Source: Streptacidiphilus albus JL83 (lineage in GTDB: Bacteria; Actinomycetota; Actinomycetes; Streptomycetales; Streptomycetaceae). From it: a stretch of 64,000 bases of DNA. Made by a program: the position numbers and the translations under genes. Positions 7,598 to 16,366 of the stretch are shown here, piece after piece (position 1 is the stretch's first letter; every line of letters starts with the position of its first letter). The notes under the pieces were generated by a model. It made no database searches. It worked only from the letters and a program-made list of their open reading frames with translations, and had not been told where the DNA came from. Where the stretch lies: assembly GCF_000744705.1 (NCBI RefSeq), contig NZ_JQML01000001.1:6458017-6522016 (forward strand), written 5' to 3'.

Positions 7598-9198
7598 CCA
7601 CTGACAGCCGGCACGCCCTGGCCGTGGGGCTGTTCACGGTGGTGGTCGTGGTCACCCTCGGCATCACCTTCTGGGCGGGTCGCCGCCGACGCGGGGCCGA
7701 GGACTTCTACACCGGCGGGCGCGACTTCAGCCCTATGCAGAACGGTTTCGCCATCTCCGGCGACTACATGTCCGCCGCCTCCTTCCTCGGCATCACCGGC
7801 CTCATCGCCCTGTACGGCTACGACGGCCTGCTCTACACCGTCGGCTTCCTGGTGGCCTGGCTGCTGGTGCTGATGCTGGTGGCCGAACTGGTCCGGAACT
7901 GCGGCCGGTACACCCTGGCCGACGTGCTGGCCCTGCGGATGCGCCGGCGGCCGGTCCGGGCGGCGGCCGGGATGTCGTCCATCGTGGTGTCGCTGCTGTA
8001 CCTGGTGGCGCAGATGGTCGGGGCCGGCAGCCTGGTGTCGCTGCTGCTCGGGCTGAACACCGCCGCCGACCGGGCCTGGTCGATCGTCGGCATCGGCGCG
8101 TTGATGATCGTCTACGTGACCGTGGGCGGGATGACGGCCACCACCTGGATCCAGATCGTCAAGTGCGTGGTGCTGCTGCTGGGGACCTCGGTGCTGACGG
8201 TCATGGTGCTGCTGCGCTTCCACGGCGACCTCGGCTCCCTGCTGCGCTCCGCCGCCGCCCACAGCGGCTACGGCAGTCGCTTCTACGCCCCCGGCCTCCG
8301 CTACGGCGGCAGCGCGCTCAACCGGCTGGACTTCGTCAGCCTCGGCCTGGCACTGGTGCTGGGCACCGCCGGGCTGCCGCACATACTGTCGCGCTTCTAC
8401 ACCGTGCCCACGGCCCGTGCTGCCCGGCGCTCGACGATGTGGGCGATCGGACTGGTCGGCGGTTTCTACCTGATGACGATCGTGCTGGGGCTCGGGGCCG
8501 CTGCGCTGGTCGGCACCGCCGCCGTCCGCTCCGCCAACGAGGCCGGCAACACGGCGGTGCCGATGCTGGCGCAGGTGCTCGGCGGCGGGGCCGGGAGCAC
8601 CGGCGGCACGGTGCTGTTCGCGGTGATCTCGGCGGTGGCCTTCGCCACCATCCTGGCCGTGGTCGCGGGGCTGACCCTGGCCTCCTCGGCGGCCTTCGCC
8701 CACGACCTCTGGGCCCGGGCCTTCCGCCGCCGGGACGAGGAGACGCCGACGGAGCAGCAGGAGGTGGTGGTGGCCCGGGTCTCGGCCGTGGTCTTCGGCG
8801 CGGTGGCGATCGTGCTCAGCCTCTACGCGCAGAAGCTCAATGTGGCCTTCCTGGTCGGCATCGCCTTCGCGGTCGCGGCCTCGGCCAATGTGCCGGCGCT
8901 GCTGTTCAACCTCTTCTGGCAGCGTTTCAGCACCCGCGGCGCGACCTGGGCGATCTACGGCGGGCTGGTCCCGGCGCTGGTGCTGGTGGTCTTCTCGCCG
9001 GTGGTCTCCGGCAATGCGGCGGCGATCTTCCCCGGGGTCGACTTCCACTGGTTCCCGTTGGAGAACCCGGGGGTGGTCTCGATCCCCTGCGGCTTCTTCT
9101 TCGGCTGGCTGGGGACGGTCACCTCGGGCGGGGCCGCGGATCCGGACGCCTACGCGGAGCTGGAGGTCAGGGCGCTCACCGGTGCCGGGGCGGTCTGA
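7594..9198 (+). CDS. Sodium:solute symporter, ActP-type cation/acetate symporter
   Basis: 534 aa, 13 or so membrane segments, typical for the solute:sodium symporter family. EDFYTGGRDFSPMQNGFAISGDYMSAASFLG near the N-terminus is the family signature of the acetate/pyruvate branch, and GTAGLPHILSRFYTVP lies mid-protein. The ATG overlaps the DUF485 stop by four bases. Substrate is inferred to be acetate or another short carboxylate; related proteins carry pyruvate, lactate or proline, so acetate is not certain. Confidence 0.82.
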   Translation: MTTDSRHALAVGLFTVVVVVTLGITFWAGRRRRGAEDFYTGGRDFSPMQNGFAISGDYMSAASFLGITGLIALYGYDGLLYTVGFLVAWLLVLMLVAELVRNCGRYTLADVLALRMRRRPVRAAAGMSSIVVSLLYLVAQMVGAGSLVSLLLGLNTAADRAWSIVGIGALMIVYVTVGGMTATTWIQIVKCVVLLLGTSVLTVMVLLRFHGDLGSLLRSAAAHSGYGSRFYAPGLRYGGSALNRLDFVSLGLALVLGTAGLPHILSRFYTVPTARAARRSTMWAIGLVGGFYLMTIVLGLGAAALVGTAAVRSANEAGNTAVPMLAQVLGGGAGSTGGTVLFAVISAVAFATILAVVAGLTLASSAAFAHDLWARAFRRRDEETPTEQQEVVVARVSAVVFGAVAIVLSLYAQKLNVAFLVGIAFAVAASANVPALLFNLFWQRFSTRGATWAIYGGLVPALVLVVFSPVVSGNAAAIFPGVDFHWFPLENPGVVSIPCGFFFGWLGTVTSGGAADPDAYAELEVRALTGAGAV

Positions 9199-9237
9199 GC
9201 CGGGGCCGGTCGGGCACACGGCCGGGAACGGGTCGAA

Positions 9238-9273
9238 GCCCCCGGGCGCGACGGGGGAGGCGCGCCCGGGGGC
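9238..9273 (+). terminator. Symporter operon terminator
   Basis: A 13-bp perfect stem gcccccgggcgcg with its complement and a 10-base loop, followed by CATTTCC. Confidence 0.75.
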
Positions 9274-9360
9274 ATTTCCAGAGTAGCCCTTCCACCGGTG
9301 CCGAGGAGGGCCGAATCGAGGGTTCCCGGCGAGCAGTTGCCGAGGTACGGGCCGGTGGGC

Positions 9361-10263
9361 TCAGCGGGTCCGGAGGACCGGTCCGGCCTCGTAGCGGGCC
9401 GGGGTGACCAGTTCGGCCCCGCAGCTCTGGCTGCGCGGCGGCAGCGACACCCCGGCGGTGACCTCGACCGTCCAGCCGCGCCCGTCGCGGTGGTCCACCG
9501 CCACCGACCAGCCGGTGACGGTGGGGGTCTGCCGGAGCGTCAGCACCTCCGCGCGGTCCTCGCCGGTGTGCGCCCGCACCGCCAGTTCCGCCGCCTGGCC
9601 GGCCGGTTCCCAGTAGGAGCGCCCACGGCACCACTCGGGAGCCATCCGGCCCTCGTGGGTGGCGGCCAGGACCTCCTTGGCGCTCTCCGGGGTGAGCCGC
9701 CCGTAGGCGTAGCCGTAGGGCAGCACCAGCACGGTGGGCGAGAAGCGGTGCCCGCCGAGGTGGGTGGTCTCCCAGACCTGGGCGTGTCCGGCCGCGGCCA
9801 GCTCGGCGGCGAGCGGCCGGCCGAGCAGCGCGCAGCAGCGGTCGCGGCGGCCGTTGGTGCACACCAGCGCGAGCGGGTCGCCCCGGTAGGCGCTGCCCAC
9901 GCCGTCGTGGGCGCCGGCGCCGAGCGCGGCGAAGTCCAGGTCGAGCAGGTCGGCCGGGTCCGCCGTCCGCAGTTCCCGGACCCAGGACAGGCCCGGACGG
10001 GTGTGTGCGAGGAAGACGTGCCGGGAGGGGTTGGGCGGGCAGTCGGCGTGTCGGCCGGGTCTGCGGATCAGTCCGATCCGCAGACCCGTGTCGCGGGCGC
10101 GCGACTCCAGGGCCCGGCCGAGCGCCGGGTCGAGGTGGCTCTGGGTCAGCGCCTTGGCGCCCCAGGGGCCCGGTTGCTCCAGCAGCAGCCAGCCGGCACC
10201 CGTGGTGGCGGTGCCGCCCATGGGTTCGGCGAGGGCCCTTGAAAGGGTGGTACAGGTGCTCAC
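9361..10263 (-). CDS. Sucrase/ferredoxin-like family protein (thioredoxin-like [2Fe-2S] type)
   Basis: 300 aa. The N-terminal half has GAGWLLLEQPGPWG and the central segment CTNGRRDRCCALLGRPLA, typical of the Suc_Fer-like family, whose members have a thioredoxin-like fold and conserved cysteines that may hold an iron-sulfur cluster. HLGGHRFSPTVLVLPYG follows. Function is not established; here it lies 16 bases after a siderophore synthetase gene and an iron box overlaps that gap, which suggests iron-controlled expression and a part in reducing or handling ferric siderophore (inference). Start GTG 10263 has a poor ribosome site; ATG 10221 is an alternative. Confidence 0.75.
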   Translation of the reverse strand: MSTCTTLSRALAEPMGGTATTGAGWLLLEQPGPWGAKALTQSHLDPALGRALESRARDTGLRIGLIRRPGRHADCPPNPSRHVFLAHTRPGLSWVRELRTADPADLLDLDFAALGAGAHDGVGSAYRGDPLALVCTNGRRDRCCALLGRPLAAELAAAGHAQVWETTHLGGHRFSPTVLVLPYGYAYGRLTPESAKEVLAATHEGRMAPEWCRGRSYWEPAGQAAELAVRAHTGEDRAEVLTLRQTPTVTGWSVAVDHRDGRGWTVEVTAGVSLPPRSQSCGAELVTPARYEAGPVLRTR

Positions 10264-10268
10264 ATAGG

Positions 10269-10287
10269 CAAGGTTAGCCTTACCAGT
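10269..10287 (-). promoter_or_regulatory. Iron box (DmdR/IdeR-type repressor site)
   Basis: The core GGTTAGCCTTACC (10272-10284) matches the DtxR-family core GGTTAGSCTAACC at 12 of 13 positions; the outer bases fit less well. It overlaps the stop codon of the siderophore synthetase gene and lies just upstream of the ferredoxin-like gene, so it would repress that gene when iron is plentiful. Confidence 0.65.
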
Positions 10288-11932
10288 CGCCCATGCCTGC
10301 CGTTGGGACGCCGCGAATCCCGTCCGCGTCCGAAGGACCGGTGCTCGCGGTCCCGCCCCGGCCGCCGTCCGCGAGCGGGTTCGGCAGCAGCGTCCACAGG
10401 TCGCCGGGCGGTCCGCCGGCCAGCCGCATCCGGGTGAGGGCCTTCACCGGCAGCGGGTCCCGCAGCAGCGCCCGGCGGTCCTCGGGCGACAGCACCTCCG
10501 CCGCCGCCTCCGCCTCCCCGGCCACCGCCTCCCAGAGCAGGCCCTCCAGCAGCCGGTCGCGTCGGCCGAGGCCGGACACCAGCGAGCCGAAGGTCCCGCC
10601 CAGCACCGAGCCGAACAGTTTGCGCCGGAGCACCACCGGGTCGTCGTCCAGGACGTGCCCGCCGAGCGCGGTCGGGCGGACCCCGCAGGCCGCGAGCCGT
10701 TCACGGCTCACCCGGACGTCGGCGAGGTCCCGGTAGACCAGCCGCAGCGGCCGGTGCAGCCGGTCCAGCACCACCAGCAGGTTCTGCCCGTGCGCCTCCA
10801 GCGCCACCCCCCAGGCCAGCAGCCGCAGCAGCGGTGGCCAGGCCAGCGCCGCGAGCGAGCGCAACCAGCCGACCGGGTCCGCGAGTTGCGGGGGATGCTC
10901 GGCCAGGGCGGCCAGTGGCACGACCCGTTCCCCGGGCCCGGCGTGGAGCTCCGGCGACTCCCGCACCAGCACCGCGACGTCCCGGCTGGGGACCCCGGAG
11001 ACCAGGGCGGCGCCCGCCGCCAGGTTGCGGGTGACCACCAGCGCCCCGCCGAGCCGGTCGGCGAGCTCCTCCAACAACGCGGACAGGGGTGCGCTGTTGA
11101 CCACCGACTCGCCGGAGATGTCCCGTACGGCGGAGGTCATCCGCAGCGACAGTGAGGTCTTGAGGTGGGGGCCGCCGCCCTCGGGGGCGAGGGTGCGCAC
11201 CGACATCAGCGCCGAGGCGGTGATCCGGCCCGCGATCCCGCCCGTGGCCCCGCCCGCGAGGCCGGGCGACCCGAGCCGGGGCAGCACCTCCCGCAGCTGC
11301 CAGGGGTGGACCGGCAGCAGCACCCGGTCGCCCTCGCGCAGCCACTGCGGCCAGTCGCCGACCAGCAGTGCCTCCGCCGCCGGGACCGGCAGCAGCGCCA
11401 GCTCCACCGGCCGCCGGTGCTCCGGGGCGTAGGCGAGCTGGTCGGCGACGGTGAAGCCGGGACGGCTCCGGCAGCAGGGGTGGTAGGGATGCCCGTCCAC
11501 GACGCTCTGCTCCCGGCCGACCAGGGTGTCCGGGACCGGCGGCCGGTGGTGCGCGGCGCCGGCGCGGGAGAGCGCGAGCGAGGCGACGCTGTGGTCGAGC
11601 TCGGCGGTCAGCTCGGCGCTGCCGGGCAGTCCCAGCTCGGCCAGCAGCGCGGCCGGGTGGGTGTACTCGCGGTCGCCGAGGCGGACGATCAGCTCGTCCT
11701 TGGCGGCGCCGACGTCGTGGGGGAGGAGCGCGGGCCCGCGCAGCCGGGTGCGCACCTCCGCCGGCAGGGCGGCGGCCAGCCCCCGCTCGAACAGCAGGGC
11801 CCGCCAGAGCCGGGCCAGGACCGCCGCGCGCGCCCCGGGCAGTGCGTCGGTGAACTGCGGGACCAGCGCTGGATGCCCGGTCCGCAGCTCGGCGGCGAAG
11901 AGGGCTTCCGTCGGGCGCATATGGTGAGACAT
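10280..11932 (-). CDS. NRPS-independent siderophore synthetase, IucA/IucC family (first of two)
   Basis: 550 aa from ATG 11932. These enzymes adenylate a carboxylate (often citrate or a succinyl derivative) and condense it with an amine or alcohol. Signatures in order: GHPYHPCCRSR, HPWQLREVLP, KTSLSLRMTSAVRDIS, and EAHGQNLLV in the nucleotide-binding core, followed by a FhuF-like C-terminal part. An in-frame TTG at 11977 would add 15 residues but would leave only 50 bases to the divergent partner. The last 30 residues are Gly/Thr-rich and not family-like. Substrates cannot be told from sequence. Confidence 0.85.
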   Translation of the reverse strand: MSHHMRPTEALFAAELRTGHPALVPQFTDALPGARAAVLARLWRALLFERGLAAALPAEVRTRLRGPALLPHDVGAAKDELIVRLGDREYTHPAALLAELGLPGSAELTAELDHSVASLALSRAGAAHHRPPVPDTLVGREQSVVDGHPYHPCCRSRPGFTVADQLAYAPEHRRPVELALLPVPAAEALLVGDWPQWLREGDRVLLPVHPWQLREVLPRLGSPGLAGGATGGIAGRITASALMSVRTLAPEGGGPHLKTSLSLRMTSAVRDISGESVVNSAPLSALLEELADRLGGALVVTRNLAAGAALVSGVPSRDVAVLVRESPELHAGPGERVVPLAALAEHPPQLADPVGWLRSLAALAWPPLLRLLAWGVALEAHGQNLLVVLDRLHRPLRLVYRDLADVRVSRERLAACGVRPTALGGHVLDDDPVVLRRKLFGSVLGGTFGSLVSGLGRRDRLLEGLLWEAVAGEAEAAAEVLSPEDRRALLRDPLPVKALTRMRLAGGPPGDLWTLLPNPLADGGRGGTASTGPSDADGIRGVPTAGMGDW

Positions 11933-12027
11933 GAGGTGATACCTACCCAGGGTTTGCCGGAGCGCATCGTGGGACAAGGCTTCCAGAGAGGACAGGGCTC
12001 CCAGTGGGCCGACCAGGAGGCGGGCGA

Positions 12028-13635
12028 GTGACGGAGACCGAGACGGACCGGCGGGCGGACCGTATCGCGCGGACGGCGCTGCTGAACTGCCTGGTCCGGG
12101 AGGTGGCGCGACCCCTGGGGGAGGACTGGCTGCTCCCGGCGAGCGGGGCGGTGCTGCGGCTCGGACCGGGCCGCTGGCCGACCGGGCCCGCGCTGGTCAC
12201 GGCCGAGGGGCCGGTCCCGCTGGAGCTGGAGGGGCTGCTCGACGTGGCCGGGCGGGAGCTGCGGGCGCGGACCGGGACGGACAACCCGACCCTCGCCGAC
12301 GAGGTCAGGGACAGCCGCGACGTGGTCGCCGCGCTGCTGCGGGCCCGTGCGGCGGCCCGGCCCCCGGCCGATCCCTACCTCCGCTCCGAGCAGGCGCTGC
12401 TCGCCGGGCACCGCTACCACCCGGCCCCGAAGACCCGGGGCGGCGGCCGGCCGGAGCACTGGCTGCGGTACGCGCCGGAGGCGTACGCCGCCTTCCCGCT
12501 GCGGCTGCTGGGCGTTCCCGAGGAGCTGCTGGCCGGCGCCGGGGACACCGAGGCGGTCGACCGGCTCTGGGGCGACCGGGCCCCGGCCGGGTACCGGGTC
12601 CTGCCGGCCCACCCCTGGCAGCTGGAACTGCTGCACTCCTGGCCCCAGCTGACGGACGGTCGACTGCTGGACCTGGGCGCTGCCGAGGAGACGGCCTGGG
12701 CCACCTCCTCGCTGCGCACGGTGTACCTGCCGGAGGCCGACCTGTCGCTGAAGTTCAGCCTGGAGGTACGGGTCACCAACGACATCCGCCGGCTGTGGCT
12801 GCGCGACCTCCGCTGGCTGGCGCCGGTGGACGAGCTGCTCGCCAAGGCCTTCGCGGACGGTCCGGCGAGCGCGTCCATGCTGGCCGACAGCGGCTACCGG
12901 ACCGCCGACCTCGGCGGCCAGGAGGCCCACGAGGCGTTCGCGGTGCTGGTCCGGGAGGGCTTCGGACCCGGTCCGCGCCCGCTGCTGGCGGCCGGGCTCA
13001 GCGAGGGCTTTCCGGGGAGCCCGCTGCCGGGGCCCGGCTCCGGCCGGGAGCGGGCACTGGAGTGGTGGCGGCGCTACCTGGACCAGGTGGTCCCGCCGGT
13101 GCTGCACGCCTACTTCCACCACGGCGTGGTGCTGGAGTGCCATCTGCAGAACGTCCTGGTCGGCGTGGACGGCGAGGGCTTCCCGGACCGGGTCGTGTTC
13201 CGCGACCACGAGGGGGTCAAGCTGGTCGCGGAGCGCCACCCGGAGCTGCTGGCGAGCCTCGGCCCGGACGTCCCCACCCCCGGCGTCAGCGCCGGGGGTG
13301 GCTGGCAGCGGCTGCAGTACTGCCTGTTGGTGAACCATCTGCTGGAGATCGCCGGAGCGCTCGCCGAGGGCTGTCCGCAGGCCGCCGACGCGCTCTGGCC
13401 GACGGCCAGGGCGGCCTTCGGCGGCTACGGCGGTCTCAACGGCTACGGCGGGCTCAGCGGTCACGACGGTCTCAGCGGTCACGCCGGGCCGGGTGGCCAC
13501 GGCGGGCAGCCGGAGCTGCGGGCGCTGCTGGACAGCCCGACCGTGCCGGCCAAGACCAACCTGCTGCTGCGCTGGCTGGACGCCGACGGCGGCGACTCGG
13601 TCTACACCCCGCTGCGCAACCCGCTGGCGGGCTGA
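12028..13635 (+). CDS. NRPS-independent siderophore synthetase, IucA/IucC family (second, divergent)
   Basis: 535 aa. AGHRYHPAPKTRGG, LPAHPWQLELLH, KFSLEVRVTNDIRRLW, LECHLQNVLVG and a C-terminal KTNLLLRWLD mark a complete IucA/IucC protein, distinct from its divergent neighbour, so two different condensations are likely. The GTG start has AGGAGG seven bases upstream; the longer frame to 12004 is not needed. Before the C-terminal motif lies an insertion of glycine-rich repeats (GGYGGLNGYGGLSGHDGLSG) that looks like recent expansion in the DNA. The gene ends at a stem-loop shared with parC. Confidence 0.85.
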   Translation: MTETETDRRADRIARTALLNCLVREVARPLGEDWLLPASGAVLRLGPGRWPTGPALVTAEGPVPLELEGLLDVAGRELRARTGTDNPTLADEVRDSRDVVAALLRARAAARPPADPYLRSEQALLAGHRYHPAPKTRGGGRPEHWLRYAPEAYAAFPLRLLGVPEELLAGAGDTEAVDRLWGDRAPAGYRVLPAHPWQLELLHSWPQLTDGRLLDLGAAEETAWATSSLRTVYLPEADLSLKFSLEVRVTNDIRRLWLRDLRWLAPVDELLAKAFADGPASASMLADSGYRTADLGGQEAHEAFAVLVREGFGPGPRPLLAAGLSEGFPGSPLPGPGSGRERALEWWRRYLDQVVPPVLHAYFHHGVVLECHLQNVLVGVDGEGFPDRVVFRDHEGVKLVAERHPELLASLGPDVPTPGVSAGGGWQRLQYCLLVNHLLEIAGALAEGCPQAADALWPTARAAFGGYGGLNGYGGLSGHDGLSGHAGPGGHGGQPELRALLDSPTVPAKTNLLLRWLDADGGDSVYTPLRNPLAG

Positions 13636-13662
13636 AGGGGGGCGGCGGCCCGCCGCCCCCCT
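13636..13662. terminator. Bidirectional terminator between siderophore synthetase and parC
   Basis: A perfect 13-bp inverted repeat (aggggggcggcgg and complement) with one central base between convergent genes. Confidence 0.7.
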
Positions 13663-13671
13663 CGCGCTCCG

Positions 13672-16122
13672 CTACGCCGGTCCGGCGACGGCCGCGATCT
13701 CCTTGGCCAGCGGGACGCCCGAGCCGTCGCGGCGCGGGTCGCGTCCGGGCAGCTCGGCCGGGGTGCCGTTGGCGGTCGCGGCCCGGGCCGGTGCGGCGCC
13801 GGCCCAGGCCAGCACCAGCGACTCCTCGCCCTTGAGGAAGCGCTGGCAGCGCACCCCGCCGGTGGCCCGGCCCTTGCGCGGGTACTGGTCGAACGGCGTC
13901 GCCTTGGCGGTGCCCAGGTTCATCCCGTCCAGCCCCTCGGTGGCCCCGGCCACGGTCACCACCAGGGCGTCGGCCGCCGGGTCGACCGCGGTGAAGGACA
14001 GCACCCGGGCGCCGTCGGCCAGCTTGATGCCGGCCATGCCGCCGGCCGGGCGGCCCTGCGGGCGCACCTGCGCGGCCTGGAAGCGCAGCAGTTGGGCGTC
14101 GGAGGTGATGAAGACCAGCTCCTCCTCGCCGGTGGTCAGCTCGGCCGCGCCGACCAGCCGGTCGCCGTCCTTGAGCCCGATCACCTCGAACTCGTCCTTG
14201 TTCTCCGGCCAGTCCGGGACGACCCGCTTCACCACGCCCTGCTCGGTGCCGAGCGCCAGCCCGGGCGAGGACTCGTCCAGGGTGGTCAGCGCCAGCACCT
14301 TCTCGCCGGCGTCCAGCTTCAGGAACTCGCTGATCTGCGCGCCGCCGGAGAGGTTGGGCGCGGTGGAGCTCGGCGGCAGCGAGGGCAGGTCGATGACCGG
14401 CAGCCGCAGCACCCGGCCGGCCGTGGTGACCGCGCCGATGTCGGCCCGCGCGGTCGCCGCGACGGCCGAGACCACCAGGTCGTGCCGGGTGCGTCCGCCG
14501 TCCGGGTCCACCGCCTGGACCGCGTCGGCGGTCCGGGCCAGCAGGCCGGTCGAGGAGAGCAGTACCCGGCAGGGGTCGTCGGCGACCTCCAGCGGCACGG
14601 CGGCGGTGGCCACCGCGCCGGCCTCCAGCAGCACGGTGCGCCGCTCGGTGCCGAACTTCTTGGAAACGGCCCCGAGTTCGTCCGAGACCAGCTTGCGCAG
14701 GACGGTGTCGGACTCCAGGATCTCGGTCAGCTCGGTGATCTCGCGCTGCAGTTTGTCCTGCTCGGCCTCCAGCTCGACCTGGTCGAAGCGGGTCAGTCGA
14801 CGCAGCGGGGTGTCCAGGATGTAGACGGTCTGCGTCTCCGACAGCGAGAAGCGCTCCATCAGCCGCTCCTTCGCCTGGGCCGTGTTGTCGCTGCCCCGGA
14901 TCACCGCGATCACCGCGTCGATGTCCAGCAGCGCCACCAGCAGGCCCTCGACCAGGTGCAGCCGCTCCTCGCGCTTCCGGCGGCGGAAGTCGGAGCGCCG
15001 CCTGACCACCTCGAAGCGGTGGTCGACGTAGACCTCCAGCAGCTCCTTCAGACCCAGCGTCAGCGGCTGCCCGTCCACCAGCGCCACGTTGTTGATGCCG
15101 AAGGACTCCTCCATCGGCGTCAGCTTGTAGAGCTGCTCCAGCAGCGCCTCCGGCACGAAGCCGTTCTTGACCTCGATCACCAGCCGCAGTCCGTGCGAGC
15201 GGTCGGTGAGGTCCTTGACGTCCGAGATGCCCTGCAGCTTCTTCGCGTTGACCAGGTCCTTGATCTTCGCGATCACCTTCTCCGGGCCGATGTTGAAGGG
15301 CAGTTCGGTGACCACCAGGCCCTTGCGGCGCGGGGTGACGTCCTCCACCGTGACCTTGGCGCGGATCTTGAAGGTGCCGCGGCCGTTCTCGTAGGCGTCC
15401 CTGATCCCGGACAGCCCGACGATCCGGCCGCCGGTGGGCAGGTCCGGGCCGGGGATGAAGCGCATCAGGGTGTCGAGGTCGGCGCCCGGATGCTTGATCA
15501 GATGCCGGGCGGCGGCCACCACCTCGGTCAGGTTGTGCGGCGGCATGTTGGTCGCCATGCCGACGGCGATCCCGGTCGCGCCGTTGACCAGCAGGTTGGG
15601 GAAGGCCGAGGGCAGCACCCCGGGCTCCTGCTCGCTGCCGTCGTAGTTCGGGTTGAAGTCGACGGTGTCCTCGTCGATCGACTCCACCAGGGCCATCGAG
15701 GCCGCGGTCAGCTTGGACTCGGTGTAGCGCATCGCGGCCGGCGGGTCGTCGTTGCCCAGCGAGCCGAAGTTCCCGTGACCGTCGATCAGCGGGATCCGCA
15801 TCGAGAACGGCTGCGCCATCCGCACCAGGGTGTCGTAGATCGAAGCGTCACCGTGCGGGTGCAGCCGGCCCATGACCTCGCCGACCACGCGGGCGCTCTT
15901 GACGTACCCGCGCTCCGGCCGCAGGCCCATCTCGTTGGCCTGGTAGAGCACCCGGCGGTGGACGGGCTTCAGACCGTCGCGGGCGTCGGGCAGGGCCCGG
16001 GAGTAGATCACCGAGTAGGCGTACTCCAGGAAGGAGCCCTGCATCTCGTCCACGACGTCGATGTCGAGGATCCGCTCCTCGAAGTCCTCGGGCGGTGGGG
16101 TCTGCGAACTGCGGCGGGCCAT
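13672..16122 (-). CDS. parC: DNA topoisomerase IV subunit A (GyrA/ParC family)
   Basis: 816 aa, breakage-reunion subunit. SVIYSRALPDARDGLKPVHRR begins the winged-helix domain, GRLHPHGDASIYDTLVRMAQ follows and the catalytic tyrosine lies in AAMRYTESKL (about residue 130). A long coiled tower region leads to a degenerate C-terminal beta-propeller from about residue 510. There is no canonical GyrA box (QRRGGRG) in the C-terminal domain, which fits a decatenase rather than a gyrase. ATG 16122 has AAGGGAG upstream. The nearest partner in the window is the ParE gene at 2082-4211. Confidence 0.9.
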   Translation of the reverse strand: MARRSSQTPPPEDFEERILDIDVVDEMQGSFLEYAYSVIYSRALPDARDGLKPVHRRVLYQANEMGLRPERGYVKSARVVGEVMGRLHPHGDASIYDTLVRMAQPFSMRIPLIDGHGNFGSLGNDDPPAAMRYTESKLTAASMALVESIDEDTVDFNPNYDGSEQEPGVLPSAFPNLLVNGATGIAVGMATNMPPHNLTEVVAAARHLIKHPGADLDTLMRFIPGPDLPTGGRIVGLSGIRDAYENGRGTFKIRAKVTVEDVTPRRKGLVVTELPFNIGPEKVIAKIKDLVNAKKLQGISDVKDLTDRSHGLRLVIEVKNGFVPEALLEQLYKLTPMEESFGINNVALVDGQPLTLGLKELLEVYVDHRFEVVRRRSDFRRRKREERLHLVEGLLVALLDIDAVIAVIRGSDNTAQAKERLMERFSLSETQTVYILDTPLRRLTRFDQVELEAEQDKLQREITELTEILESDTVLRKLVSDELGAVSKKFGTERRTVLLEAGAVATAAVPLEVADDPCRVLLSSTGLLARTADAVQAVDPDGGRTRHDLVVSAVAATARADIGAVTTAGRVLRLPVIDLPSLPPSSTAPNLSGGAQISEFLKLDAGEKVLALTTLDESSPGLALGTEQGVVKRVVPDWPENKDEFEVIGLKDGDRLVGAAELTTGEEELVFITSDAQLLRFQAAQVRPQGRPAGGMAGIKLADGARVLSFTAVDPAADALVVTVAGATEGLDGMNLGTAKATPFDQYPRKGRATGGVRCQRFLKGEESLVLAWAGAAPARAATANGTPAELPGRDPRRDGSGVPLAKEIAAVAGPA

Positions 16123-16366
16123 CGCGGCGGCGCTCCCTTGCGATTACTGGCGGGTACGAGGGTGTGCGGGTACGGGTGGGGTGATGTGCGGACATCCGAA
16201 AGATACGGGGCGACGGACGGGTGGACGCGCAACGGCCTCCATTCTGGACCCTGCCGACGACAATCCCGTGGTCGCCCCGATCCGATCGGGCCGCACTCTC
16301 CGGCGCCCCCGCTCGTTGCAGCACAATGAGGTACCCAGCAGCAACCGACCGGAAGGACGAGAGCGG

